Below, piece after piece: positions 42,764 to 51,531 of a stretch of 64,000 bases of DNA. Where the stretch lies: the NCBI RefSeq assembly GCF_035984545.1, contig NZ_JAXCHP010000001.1, positions 62,001 to 126,000 on the forward strand, in the 5' to 3' direction. The position numbers and the translations under genes are program-made. How positions within the stretch are numbered: position 1 is the first letter of the stretch; every line of letters begins with the position of its first letter. This DNA is from Cryobacterium sp. GrIS_2_6. Its GTDB lineage: Bacteria > Actinomycetota > Actinomycetes > Actinomycetales > Microbacteriaceae. The notes under the pieces are model-generated. The model made no database searches. It was not told where the DNA came from and saw only the letters and a list, made by a program, of their open reading frames with translations.

Positions 42764-44509
42764 CTAGAGCTTGTGGATGTTCGTGCGGGCCAGCTGCACG
42801 GCCTCGCCGACGCCGCCGTTCAGCACGACGCGGGACAGGGCGAGCGCGAAACCGCGCACCTGTGCCCCGGTGATCGTCGGCGGCATGCTCAGGGCGAGGG
42901 GGTCGGTGACGAGGTCGACGAGCGCGGGCCCGTTGTGCTCGAAGGCGCGCTCCAGCGCACCACGGATGTCGGCGGGAACCTCGACCCGCTGGCCGTAGAT
43001 GCCGAGGGCGTTGGCGACGGCGGCGTAGTCGACGGCTGGAACGTCGACGCCGAAGTCGGGGTAGCCGTCGACGAGCATCTCGAGCTTGACCATGCCGAGG
43101 GTCGAGTTGTTGAACACGACGATCTTCACCGGCAGGTTCTGCGCGGCGACGGTGACGAGCTCGCCGAGAAGCATCGAGAGCCCACCGTCGCCGGACAGAG
43201 TGACGACCTGGCGCCCCGGGTTGCTCGCCTGGGCGCCGATCGCCTGGGGGAGCGCGTTGGCCATCGATCCGTGCAGGAGTGAGGCGAGCATCCGCCTGCG
43301 CCCGTTCGGGTTGATGTACCGGGCTGCCCAGACGTTGCACATGCCGGTGTCTGCGATGAAGACGGCGTCGTCTGCGGCGACCTCGTCGAGGATCGAGGCC
43401 GCGTACTCGGGGTGGATAGGCGTGCGCTTCTCGACGTTGCGCGGGTTGCCGTCGACCTTGTGCATGAGCTGTTCGTGGTGCTTGAGGGTCTTCTCGAGGA
43501 AGCGCCGGTCGGCGGTGCGGGTGATCAGCGGGGTGACCGCGGCGAGTGTCGCCGCGACGTCCCCGTGCACAGGCACGGTGACGTTCGTGCGCCGACCGAT
43601 GTGTTCCGCACGGATGTCCACCTGCGCGATGACGACATCCGTGCCGTCGGGCAGGAATTGCGAATACGGGAAGTCGGTGCCGAGCAGGATGAGCAGGTCG
43701 GCGTCGTGCATGCCGTCGTGGGCGGCGCCGTAGCCGATCAGGCCGGTCATGCCGACGTCGAAGGGGTTGTCGTACTGGATCCACTCCTTGCCTCGCAGGG
43801 AGTGTCCCATCGGGGCGGCGAGCAGGTCGGCGAAGGCGACGACGTCGTCGTGGGCACCGGCGACGCCGATCCCGGCGAAGATCGCGATCTGGCGGGCGTT
43901 GTTGATGGCGTCGGCGAGGCGCTGCACATCGGCGGGAGACGGCACGAGCGTGCCGCGCTTGGTCAGGGTGATGGTCGGCGCGGTGCCGAGGGAGGGCAGC
44001 TCGGCGATGTCACCGGGGAGGGTGATGACGGCGACGCCGCCGAGGCCGATGGCGTGGCGCATGGCTATGCTCACGACGCGTGGGGCCTGTCCGGCGGAGC
44101 TGATGAGTTCGCAGTAGTTGGAGCACTCGACGAAGAGACGGTCGGGGTGGGTCTCCTGGAAGAAGGAGCTGCCGATCTGGGCGCTCGGGATGTGGCTCGC
44201 GATCGCGAGCACGGGTGCCCCAGAGCGGTGGGCGTCGTAGAGGCCGTTGATGAGATGCAGGTTGCCCGGTCCACAGCTGCCGGCACAGACCGCGAGTTCA
44301 CCGGTGAGTTGCGCCTCGGCGCCGGCCGCGAAGGCCGCGGCCTCCTCATTGCGCACGTGCACCCAGTCGATGCCGCCGTTCGCGGAGCCGCCGCTGCGCC
44401 GTACGGCGTCGACGATCGGGTTGAGGCTGTCGCCGACGATGCCGTAGATGCGGCGCACCCCGGCTTCGATGAGCTGGGCGATGATCTGGTCGGCGACGGT
44501 CGTGGCCAC
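42764..44509 (-). CDS. poxB: Pyruvate dehydrogenase (quinone), PoxB-type ThDP enzyme
   Basis: A 581-residue thiamine-diphosphate enzyme. The activating Glu is in HVRNEEAAAFAAGAEAQLTG. The ThDP/Mg motif is LSGDGGLSMLLGELVTVAAQNLPVKIVVFNN (split as LSGDGGLSMLLGEL and LPVKIVVFNN). The central FAD domain has FAGIGVAGAHDD. It oxidises pyruvate to acetate and CO2 and passes electrons to the quinone pool at the membrane. GTG 44509 gives MATTVADQIIAQLIEAGVRRIYGIVGDSLNP (first 20 shown: MATTVADQIIAQLIEAGVRR), with GGGAG upstream. The C-terminal membrane-binding helix of E. coli PoxB is not obvious. Confidence 0.9.
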   Translation of the reverse strand: MATTVADQIIAQLIEAGVRRIYGIVGDSLNPIVDAVRRSGGSANGGIDWVHVRNEEAAAFAAGAEAQLTGELAVCAGSCGPGNLHLINGLYDAHRSGAPVLAIASHIPSAQIGSSFFQETHPDRLFVECSNYCELISSAGQAPRVVSIAMRHAIGLGGVAVITLPGDIAELPSLGTAPTITLTKRGTLVPSPADVQRLADAINNARQIAIFAGIGVAGAHDDVVAFADLLAAPMGHSLRGKEWIQYDNPFDVGMTGLIGYGAAHDGMHDADLLILLGTDFPYSQFLPDGTDVVIAQVDIRAEHIGRRTNVTVPVHGDVAATLAAVTPLITRTADRRFLEKTLKHHEQLMHKVDGNPRNVEKRTPIHPEYAASILDEVAADDAVFIADTGMCNVWAARYINPNGRRRMLASLLHGSMANALPQAIGAQASNPGRQVVTLSGDGGLSMLLGELVTVAAQNLPVKIVVFNNSTLGMVKLEMLVDGYPDFGVDVPAVDYAAVANALGIYGQRVEVPADIRGALERAFEHNGPALVDLVTDPLALSMPPTITGAQVRGFALALSRVVLNGGVGEAVQLARTNIHKL

Positions 44510-44633
44510 GGGACTCCCTCGGATAGGCGGACACCGGCCCGCGGTTGGCGACGCGCGTCCCCGTTGCCTCACGCCACATTCCAGCCTAGGCATCACTCCG
44601 CGCCAGGGAACGGCGCCCAGCGGATTCACTGCC

Positions 44634-44701
44634 GGCACCCAGTTTCGGGAGGCGGGCATCCGTCGGCGGTTGCCGCCGCCCGCGAAAATGGGGGGTGTGC
44701 C
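44634..44701. repeat. Imperfect palindrome (family H-like) upstream of type III PKS
   Basis: GGCACCCAGTTTCGGGAGGC pairs imperfectly with GCCCGCGAAAATGGGGGGTG and GTGTGCC across 68 bp, with a GGCGG/CCGCC inner stem. It ends 28 bp before the PKS ATG. TAACACT at 44717 could be a -10 box. Confidence 0.55.
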
Positions 44702-44729
44702 TCGCAGGGCCGCGTGTAACACTGGGGCT

Positions 44730-46178
44730 ATGTCCGTCACTCTGAGAGCGTTGCAGACCGTCGTCCCGTCCACCGTGCTGATCCAGGACGAGGTGCGGGA
44801 CGTGTTCGCGTCCCAGCCGGGACTGAGCAGGCTGGGGAAGAGGCTCGTGACGGCATCGTTCAATCTCTCGGGAATCGAGCGCCGCCACACCGTGATCGAC
44901 GAGCTGACCCTGGACTCGGACGTCGCCGATCCCCAATTCTTCGACGCGGCAACCCAGACCCTCCTGGTCCCGAGCACACGAGTGCGCAACGAGCTCTACA
45001 TCACCGAGGCGACCAAGCTCTTCGTCGAGGCGGGTCGGCGTGCGCTTGCTGCGTGCCCCGGCATCGAGGCCGCAGACGTGACCCACGTCGTGACCGTCTC
45101 CTGCACCGGCTTCTATGCGCCCGGCCCCGACTATATGCTCGTGCGGGAATTGGGACTCAAGCCCACGACCCAGAGATATCACCTCGGCTTCATGGGCTGC
45201 TATGCCTCGATGCCCGCGCTGCGGACCGCAAAGCAGTTCGTCGAGGCCGACCCGAACGCTGTGGTGCTCGTCGTCAGTGCCGAACTGTGTTCGCTCCACC
45301 TGCGTACGTCGGACGACCCCGACACGATCGTCGCCTCGTCGCTGTTCTCGGATGGTGCGGCCGCGGGAATCGTGAGTTCGCGCGCCCCGGCGCCGGGCGA
45401 GAACGCCCTCAGCCTCGACCTCTTCGAGACGGTGATCACCCCCGTCGGCGAGGGCGACATGGCCTGGAAGATCGGCGACGAGGGTTTCGAGATGGTGCTC
45501 AGCAGCTACGTTCCGCACATCATCGACCAGCACATCGAGGGCGCTCTCGCTCCGCTCTTCGCGAAGGACCCCGGGCTCGCTGCCGCCGTCGCGGCGCTCG
45601 GCGAGACCATGCCGATCGAGGAATTCGCCGACGAGGTCGAAGTCCTGGCCGAGGTGGCCGCTGCGACGGAGCTCGCGGAACTCGCCACCTCAACGGAACT
45701 GACCGAAGCGACCGAGTTGGCGGAGCTCGCGGGCCTGCTCGCGGTGCAGGGTTCGCCCGGGGAGCCGGGTGTGCTCGGCGAGGCAGGTTCTGCGGCCGGG
45801 TCGGTTGCCACGCTCGCGGTCCCGGTGGACGCGCCGGAGGCATCCGCTGGCCCCAAGCTCACGACGGAAACCACGACGGAGCCCGCGATCGTGCCGGCCC
45901 TGAACCTCAGCACGGCGATCGCGCACTGGGCGATCCACCCGGGCGGGCGCAGCATCCTCGACAAGACCGAGGCCAAGCTCGGGCTGAGCGAGGCGCAGCT
46001 CGTGCCGTCGCGGGAGACCCTGCGCTCCTATGGCAACATGAGCAGCGCGACGATCCTCTTCGTGCTGAAGGCGATCCTGGACGCCCCGGACACCGCGGAC
46101 GGTGAGCGGCTCTGCGCCATGGCGTTCGGACCGGGGCTCACGGTCGAGTCCGGCCTGATGACTGTGGTGCGCGGCTGA
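44730..46178 (+). CDS. Type III polyketide synthase (chalcone/alkylresorcinol synthase-like) with large insertion
   Basis: A 482-residue enzyme. The catalytic triad is present: Cys157 in LGFMGCYASMPAL, His403 in AIHPGGRSILD and Asn436 in YGNMSSATILFVL. Such synthases extend an acyl-CoA starter with malonyl-CoA; alkylresorcinol or alkylpyrone products are likely from context. Normal family length is 350-390 residues. The excess is one block at residues about 283-391, rich in Ala/Glu/Leu with TELAELA-type repeats, then Gly/Ser/Thr/Pro-rich, inserted between LAPLF and NLSTAIAHWAI. ATG 44730 starts MSVTLRALQTVVPS. It is followed 5 bp later by the tailoring methyltransferase/monooxygenase frame. 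Confidence 0.9.
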   Translation: MSVTLRALQTVVPSTVLIQDEVRDVFASQPGLSRLGKRLVTASFNLSGIERRHTVIDELTLDSDVADPQFFDAATQTLLVPSTRVRNELYITEATKLFVEAGRRALAACPGIEAADVTHVVTVSCTGFYAPGPDYMLVRELGLKPTTQRYHLGFMGCYASMPALRTAKQFVEADPNAVVLVVSAELCSLHLRTSDDPDTIVASSLFSDGAAAGIVSSRAPAPGENALSLDLFETVITPVGEGDMAWKIGDEGFEMVLSSYVPHIIDQHIEGALAPLFAKDPGLAAAVAALGETMPIEEFADEVEVLAEVAAATELAELATSTELTEATELAELAGLLAVQGSPGEPGVLGEAGSAAGSVATLAVPVDAPEASAGPKLTTETTTEPAIVPALNLSTAIAHWAIHPGGRSILDKTEAKLGLSEAQLVPSRETLRSYGNMSSATILFVLKAILDAPDTADGERLCAMAFGPGLTVESGLMTVVRG

Positions 46179-46183
46179 CGCGG

Positions 46184-48271
46184 TTGGCGCGATCGCCGTT
46201 GGTCCCGATGTTGCCGTTCCTCCGCCGGCGGGCGAGTGACGCGGTAGAGCTCATGGACGATCCGGGCTGCGACCCCGAGGTCCTGAGCCGCACGTACGAC
46301 TATTTCCGATACGTGAACGCCGCCGTCTCCGGCTGGCGCGGGGTGTACCGGCGCGAGATCCAGCCGCTCCTCTCGACGACCCGGGAGAGAACGCTGCTCG
46401 ATATCGGCTCGGGCGGCGGCGACGTCGCCAGGGCACTCGCCCGCTGGGCGGCCCAGGACGGTTTGCTCCTCGCGGTGACCGCGATCGACCCGGATGCCCG
46501 CGCGCATCGCTTCGCGACCGCCCGGCCGCCGCTGCCCCGGCTGACCTTTCGGCAGGCGCTCAGCTCGGACCTCGCCGACGAGGGAGCCCGCTTCGACGTC
46601 GTGGTGTCCAACCACGTGCTGCATCACCTCACCGGCGCGCAGCTCGGCGGCCTGCTCGCCGACTGCGAACGGCTCGCGGCGCCCGGCGGCCGGGTGCTGC
46701 TCGGCGACATCGAACGCAGCACCTTCGCCTATCTCGGCTTCGGCCTCGGAACCTGGCCCCTCTTCCGCGACTCGTACATCCGCGCGGACGGCCTCATCTC
46801 GATCCGCCGCAGCTTCACCGCACCGGAACTGCGCGCGGTCGTGCCGCCGGGCTGGAGCGTGGTGCGGGAGCATCCGTCTCGCCTGCTGCTGCGCTGGGAC
46901 GGCCCGAGCGCGGCAGGTGCGCCGCTGCGCGCCAAACGCGCCGGCTCCGTGACGGGTGCCGCGCCACTTCCGCCGGTACGCGCCGGGCATGCCTGGCGCG
47001 AAAGGGCGCAACTGGCGCGCAACCCGAGCCCGGCCGCTCCGGTCGAGAGTGACCCCTCTGGCGGGCGCTCTCGACCGGAACGGGAACTCTCGCAGGCCGG
47101 CGGCGCGGCGGGCGCGGCGGGGCAGCGGATGCGCGACGTGATCGTGGTCGGCGGCGGTCCGGTCGGGATACTGCTCGCGGGGCTGCTCGCGGTGCGCGGC
47201 CTCGACGTCGAGGTGCTCGAGCGGCGCGCGGAACCGTCGCGGCGGTCGCGAGCCATCGGCATCCACCCGCCGTCGATGCGCGCCCTCGACGAACTCGGCC
47301 TCGCCGATGCCGTCGTCGAACGCGCGGTGCGGATCCGCGGCGGTGAGGTGCGGTGCGACGGGCGCGCCCTCGGACGCCTGACGTTCCGCGAAGCGGCCGG
47401 GCGGCATCCGTTCGTGGTCTCGCTGCCGCAGTACGAGACCGAGGCACTGTTGCGCGCCCGCTTCGACGAGCTCAGCCCCGGCCGGTATCGGTCGGGCGTC
47501 ACCGTCACGGACGTGCGCGACCGCGGCGACCGTGTCGAGGTCGAGGCGGAGGTCGCCGGCGTCGGTGCGGGGACCGTCTTCGAGGCCCGCTATGTCGTCG
47601 CCGCGGATGGCGCCCGCAGCGTGATCCGCGCACTCGCCGGCATCCGCGGCATCGAGCTCGGCGGCGGCGACACCTACCTGATGAGCGACTACCCCGTGGG
47701 CGAGCAGGCCGCCGAGCAGGCGATGCTGTACTTCGAGCGCGGCGGCGTCGTCGAGTCATTCCCGCTCCCCGGCGGGCGGCGACGCTGGGTCGCGATGACG
47801 CCGTCCCTGCAACCGGATGCCTCGAGCCACGACCTCGCCGCGATCGTCCAGTCCCGCACGGGCGTGGTTCTGCCCTCGTCCGAGGCGTCGGTGAGCGCGT
47901 TCTCGGTGCAGCAGCGGCTGGCCGAACGTCTCGTCAGCGGACGCATCGTGCTCGTCGGCGATGCAGCGCACCAGATCAGCCCGATCGGCGGCCAGGGTAT
48001 GAACCTCGGCTGGCTCGACGGGCTCCTGCTCGCCCCGGCGCTCGAGCGCGCCATCAGGGAACCGGGCTCAGCGGCATCCGTGCTCGCGGACTATGACCGT
48101 CGCCGCCGCCGGAGCGCTCGGATGGCTGCCCGGCAGGCCGGCTTCAACATGATGATGGGCCGGCCGGCCACGGGCCTGCGGCTGCGTCTCCGCAACGGAC
48201 TCGTGCGCACCCTCGCCGTTCCGCCGGCGAGCGCCGTGCTCGCGAGCGCCTTCACGATGCGCTGGCTATAG
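46184..48271 (+). CDS. Methyltransferase and FAD monooxygenase in one open frame (polyketide tailoring)
   Basis: An uninterrupted 695-codon frame. Residues about 10-235 are a class I SAM methyltransferase (LLDIGSGGGDVARALA, SNHVLHHLTG, GGRVLLGDIERS). Residues about 316-695 are a PHBH-type FAD monooxygenase (VIVVGGGPVGILLAGLLAVRGLDVEVLE is split: VIVVGGGPVGILLAG and LDVEVLERR; VAADGARSVIR; VLVGDAAHQISPIGGQGMN). Related clusters usually encode these as two genes. The about 75-residue junction is mostly two palindromic elements (46961-47020, 47038-47079), so the fusion may be real or two genes with ATG 47129 starting the second. The start is uncertain: TTG 46184 or ATG 46208. They probably methylate and hydroxylate the PKS product. 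Confidence 0.8.
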   Translation: MARSPLVPMLPFLRRRASDAVELMDDPGCDPEVLSRTYDYFRYVNAAVSGWRGVYRREIQPLLSTTRERTLLDIGSGGGDVARALARWAAQDGLLLAVTAIDPDARAHRFATARPPLPRLTFRQALSSDLADEGARFDVVVSNHVLHHLTGAQLGGLLADCERLAAPGGRVLLGDIERSTFAYLGFGLGTWPLFRDSYIRADGLISIRRSFTAPELRAVVPPGWSVVREHPSRLLLRWDGPSAAGAPLRAKRAGSVTGAAPLPPVRAGHAWRERAQLARNPSPAAPVESDPSGGRSRPERELSQAGGAAGAAGQRMRDVIVVGGGPVGILLAGLLAVRGLDVEVLERRAEPSRRSRAIGIHPPSMRALDELGLADAVVERAVRIRGGEVRCDGRALGRLTFREAAGRHPFVVSLPQYETEALLRARFDELSPGRYRSGVTVTDVRDRGDRVEVEAEVAGVGAGTVFEARYVVAADGARSVIRALAGIRGIELGGGDTYLMSDYPVGEQAAEQAMLYFERGGVVESFPLPGGRRRWVAMTPSLQPDASSHDLAAIVQSRTGVVLPSSEASVSAFSVQQRLAERLVSGRIVLVGDAAHQISPIGGQGMNLGWLDGLLLAPALERAIREPGSAASVLADYDRRRRRSARMAARQAGFNMMMGRPATGLRLRLRNGLVRTLAVPPASAVLASAFTMRWL
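46961..47020. repeat. Palindromic element, family G copy 2, within coding frame
   Basis: GCGCCA...CGCGCC / GGCGCG...TGGCGC around a central GGGCATGCCT, recognisably the same as 36464-36525 with more mismatches. It is located in the methyltransferase/monooxygenase junction. Confidence 0.75.
47038..47079. repeat. Palindromic element, family D copy 2, within coding frame
   Basis: Perfect 12-bp arms TCCGGTCGAGAG / CTCTCGACCGGA with an 18-bp spacer, as in copy 1 (3151-3198). 42 bp is exactly 14 codons. It follows the family G element by 17 bp. Confidence 0.85.
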
Positions 48272-48299
48272 CCCGCGCCACCTACCGCGCTGCTGACGA

Positions 48300-48393
48300 G
48301 GCATAACTCCTGCACATTCTGCGGCCGGCCGGCGGCTGCCCCGGAATTCCGCGGCAACCGCCGGAGCCGGCCGGAATGTGCAGGAGTTATGCC
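48300..48393. repeat. Palindromic element, family F, at convergent 3' ends
   Basis: Perfect 20-bp arms GGCATAACTCCTGCACATTC (48300-48319) and its complement at 48374-48393, with a second nested GGCCGGC/GCCGGCC stem; 94 bp in total. Its right arm supplies the TAA stop (48387-48389) of the minus-strand glucosidase. Confidence 0.9.
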
Positions 48394-50129
48394 CGGGGCT
48401 GGCGGGGGAGGATCGTGACCGAGCCCAGGAGGGCCGGGGTGATCGGGGTTGAGGCGACCGTTCCGGTCTCTCGGTCGGGGGTGAGGCCGAGAACGGTCCC
48501 GAGCACGGAGATCGCCGCGGCCGCAGACCAGGCCTGCGGACGGCAGGCCGCGGGGTAGGGAACCGCGACCGGGAATTCTGCCGAGGAGTCCCCGGAGTGG
48601 AGCTCCGGCATCCGGTAGCCGAAGGATTCGGCGGCCGCGAGCAACCCGTCGATCAGGATGCCGGCCTCGGCGCCGAACCCGGCGCGGCCCAGCCCGTTGA
48701 TCGCGATCGCGGTGTCGTGGGTCCAGACCGAGCCGCCGTGATAGCTCAGCGGCCAGTATCCGGTCGAGTCGGTCGACATCGTGCGCAGCCCGAAACCGGA
48801 GTTGAGCTCGGGGGAGACGAGCCGGGCGGCGACGAGTGCCGATTCCTCGTCGTTGAGCAGGCCGCTGCCCAGCAGGTGGCCGATGTTGCTCGTGACCGTG
48901 TCGACCGGGCGCTTGTGTGCGTCGAGCGCGACCGTCGGGTAGCGTCCCTCGGGAGAGTCGATCCAGAAGGATGCCCGGAACCGGGCCTGCAGGTTCGCGG
49001 CCCAGGTGCGCCACTCGGCCGCGCCGGGGCGACCGTAGGCCTCGAGCAGCTCGGCGCCGCCGATCGCCGCCTGGTACGCGTACGCCTGCACCTCGCAGAG
49101 CGCGATCGGCCCCTCGGCGAGGGAGCCGTCCCGCCACTGGATTGAGTCGCCGGAGTCCTTCCAGCCCTGGTTGGCCAGGCCGTGCCCGGTCTCGTCCACG
49201 TAGGAGAGGAACCCGTCCCCGTGGCTGTCGCCGGAGTCGCGCATCCAGCCGAGTGCCGCCTCGAGGTGGGAGAGCAGGGGCTCGACCTCGGCGTCGGGGA
49301 GGCCCCAGTGCCAGGCGTCGTTCAGCAGGCAGATCCACAGCGGCGTGGCGTCGACCGTCCCGTAGTAGAGCGGCGGCAGGTTCAGGCTCTCGCCGGGCAT
49401 CGAGAACGCGCCCGGCCTCAGCTCGTGCATGATCTTGCCCGGCTGCTCGGCCGTTTCGGGGTCGGAGACGGTGCCCTGCAGGCTTGCGAGCAAGCGGAGT
49501 GTCGAGCCGGCCATGTCGGTGCCGAGCGGCAGCAGGAACCGCGCCGCCCACAGCGAGTCGCGCCCGAACGGGGTGAAGAACCACGGTGCCCCTGCGGCGA
49601 GGAACGGCTCATCGGGCCGAGCCGTCGTCGCCATCCGCAGCCCGCTGAGGTCGTCGAGAGCGCGCTGCACCCAGCGGCCGAGCCGCGCGTCGCCCGAGTG
49701 CACGGTCACGCCGTCCCATTCGGGCAGGCCACCGGCCGCCTGGACCACGGTTGCCGAGTGCTCGACATCGACGGTCCATTCCACGGTCGCGGTGCCGTGC
49801 GCGGGCACCTCGACCGCCCAGCTCGCCGCGACGATCGGTGCGGCGGCATCCGCGTCGGCTCGGTGCGCCCCGCCGGCGGCCGACCAGGGCGTCTGGGCCA
49901 GCGCCGCGTCGCTGCCGAACCGCAGCAGTGCCGTCACGCTCGGGGTCGACAGGCGGATGCCGTCGGCCAGGGTCTCGAAGTCGACGACGGGCGTCTCCGA
50001 AAGGTCAACCGACGGGAACGCACGCCTGCTCTCGGGGTCGGCGAGCCCCGCCTTGACGGTCTGCATGTCCGAAAAGTCGAGGTGGACCCGCAGGGCGATC
50101 GTGGTCGAGACCGTGTGGCCCAGGCCCGA
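48387..50129 (-). pseudogene. Glycogen-debranching-type glucosidase (GDE/amylo-alpha-1,6-glucosidase-like), 5'-truncated
   Basis: About 580 codons of an amylo-alpha-1,6-glucosidase-like protein. The end of the N-terminal beta domain (IALRVHLDFSDMQTVKAG) and the whole (alpha/alpha)6 barrel are present (PWFFTPFGRDSLWAARFLLP, LNLPPLYYGTVDATPLWICLL split as LNLPPLYYGTVDATPL, GWKDSGDSIQW, GGSVWTHDTAIAINGL). The first about 130 residues of the usual protein are missing; upstream codons (Arg/Pro-rich) have no similarity and overlap a LacI remnant on the other strand. It may be non-functional or start internally. The intact protein would trim branched alpha-glucans. Confidence 0.75.
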
Positions 50130-50137
50130 GCGGATCG

Positions 50138-50524
50138 TCGACCGACGGGGTCGACCAGGGCGCGGCGGCCATGCAGCAGCTCGCTCGCACGGCCGGCGGC
50201 ATCGACGCGGTGCTGTGCGCGAGCGACGCACTTGCACTCGGGGCGATGATCGCCAACCCGACCCGGGTGCCGGTCACGGGGTATGACAACACGCCCATCG
50301 CGGCGGCCATCGGGCTCTCGAGCGTGGACCAGCCCGTCGACGAGGTCGCGGCGGGCGTGCTCGAGTTGCTCACCGGCGAATTCGAGGGGCGGGTGTCCCA
50401 CGCGCCCGATTCCGCCTCGCCGCGCTACCGGATGGTCACCCCGCGGCTTGTCACCCGGCAGTTCGAGGCCATTCCGCGGGATTCCGTGCCCGTGAACGCC
50501 CTCGTCGACGAGGCCTCGCGCTGA
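50138..50524 (+). pseudogene. LacI-family regulator, C-terminal remnant
   Basis: About 128 codons reading MQQLARTAGGIDAVLCASDALALGAM (split as MQQLARTAGGIDAVL and CASDALALGAM), VPVTGYDNTPIAAAIGLSSVDQP and RLVTRQF. This is the C-terminal third of the LacI/GalR sugar-binding domain. The DNA-binding HTH and first lobe are absent. The fragment begins within 10-20 bp of where the truncated divergent glucosidase begins, so one deletion removed the 5' halves of both genes. Confidence 0.78.
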
Positions 50525-50578
50525 GTTGCGGACTAAACACCCTCGTTGAGCTGGGGACCGTGTTTTGTCCGCAACTCA
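50522..50578. repeat. Palindromic element, family A copy 2
   Basis: Arms TGAGTTGCGGAC / GTCCGCAACTCA (perfect 12 bp), 57 bp, beginning at the stop codon of the LacI remnant (the TGA is part of the arm). Same length as copy 1. Confidence 0.88.
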
Positions 50579-50636
50579 ACCGGATCCGGCCGCACACACC
50601 GCCGGGAATTCCCCGCGGCGGCGCTAGCATGACGCC

Positions 50637-51470
50637 ATGACCCTGCCGATCGCCGACCCGCCCCTCCCCACGCTCGTGCCGACCGGCATCCCCGCTGCCT
50701 GGAACCTCAGCGGCCGCACCGCCCTCATCACCGGGGCGGGCAGTCCGAGCGGTATCGGCTTCGCCGCCGCACGGATGCTTGGCGAGCTCGGCGCCCGGGT
50801 CGTGGTCACCGCCACGACGGAGCGCGCCCACGACCGCGCCCGCGAACTCGTCCGTCTCGGCATCCCAGCGACGGGTATCGTGTGCACCCTCGACACGGAG
50901 GCCGGTGCCGCCGTGCTCGCCGCCGGGCTTGCCGCGTCCCGGCTGAGCCCCACGATCCTGGTGAACAACGCCGGCATGATCGCCGTCGGGGACGCCGAGA
51001 TGCTGCAGGGCGATATCACCAGCACCCCGGCCGACGAGTGGGAGCGGAGCCTCGCGATCAACCTCTCGACCGCCTTCCATGCCACCCGCACCGTGATCGA
51101 GTTCATGCGGGAGGCACGATGGGGGCGCATCGTCACCGTCTCGAGCGTGACCGGCCCGGTGATGGCGGCCCGCGGCGACCTCGCATACGCAACGGCCAAG
51201 GCGGGCCTCGCCGGCCTGACGCGCGCGCTCGCCGTGGACGAGGCCTGGCTCGGCATCACCGCGAACGCGGTTGCTCCCGGCTGGATCGAGACCGGTTCCC
51301 AGCTGCCGAGCGAGGCCACCGAAGGCGCGCTCGTCCCGGCCGGACGCAGTGGAACGGCCGCTGAGGTCGCATCCGCCATTGCGTGGCTGGCGTCACCCGG
51401 CGCGTCGTACGTCACCGGCCAGACGATCGTCGTCGACGGGGGCAACAGCGTGGCGGAGGAGCGGCGCTGA
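50637..51470 (+). CDS. SDR-family oxidoreductase
   Basis: A 277-residue short-chain dehydrogenase. The nucleotide-binding motif TGAGSPSGIG is at residues 32-41, NNAG appears as VNNAGMI, and the catalytic Ser and YxxxK are in VSSVTGPVMAARGDLAYATAKAGL (split as VSSVTGP and LAYATAKAGL). The C-terminal GQTIVVDGGNSVAEE matches 3-oxoacyl-ACP-reductase-like SDRs. The first about 25 residues are Pro-rich and outside the fold. Substrate unknown. ATG 50637 is used; the ribosome binding site is weak. Confidence 0.88.
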   Translation: MTLPIADPPLPTLVPTGIPAAWNLSGRTALITGAGSPSGIGFAAARMLGELGARVVVTATTERAHDRARELVRLGIPATGIVCTLDTEAGAAVLAAGLAASRLSPTILVNNAGMIAVGDAEMLQGDITSTPADEWERSLAINLSTAFHATRTVIEFMREARWGRIVTVSSVTGPVMAARGDLAYATAKAGLAGLTRALAVDEAWLGITANAVAPGWIETGSQLPSEATEGALVPAGRSGTAAEVASAIAWLASPGASYVTGQTIVVDGGNSVAEERR

Positions 51471-51531
51471 CGGGTACAGTGCCGATGACCGTGCGGCGCC
51501 GGTCGGCCACGGAGCCCAGACGAACCGCGCA

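Noticed and set aside
42339..43784. 481-codon minus-strand open frame
   Set aside because: It is the shadow of PoxB in another frame (Arg/Pro-rich, no motifs). Only its last 66 codons, with their own ribosome binding site, look like a gene.
48300..48393. Interpretation of the long palindrome as an IS end pair
   Set aside because: No transposase fits between the arms (54-bp interior) and no target-site duplication is evident; it is treated as a palindromic repeat or terminator.
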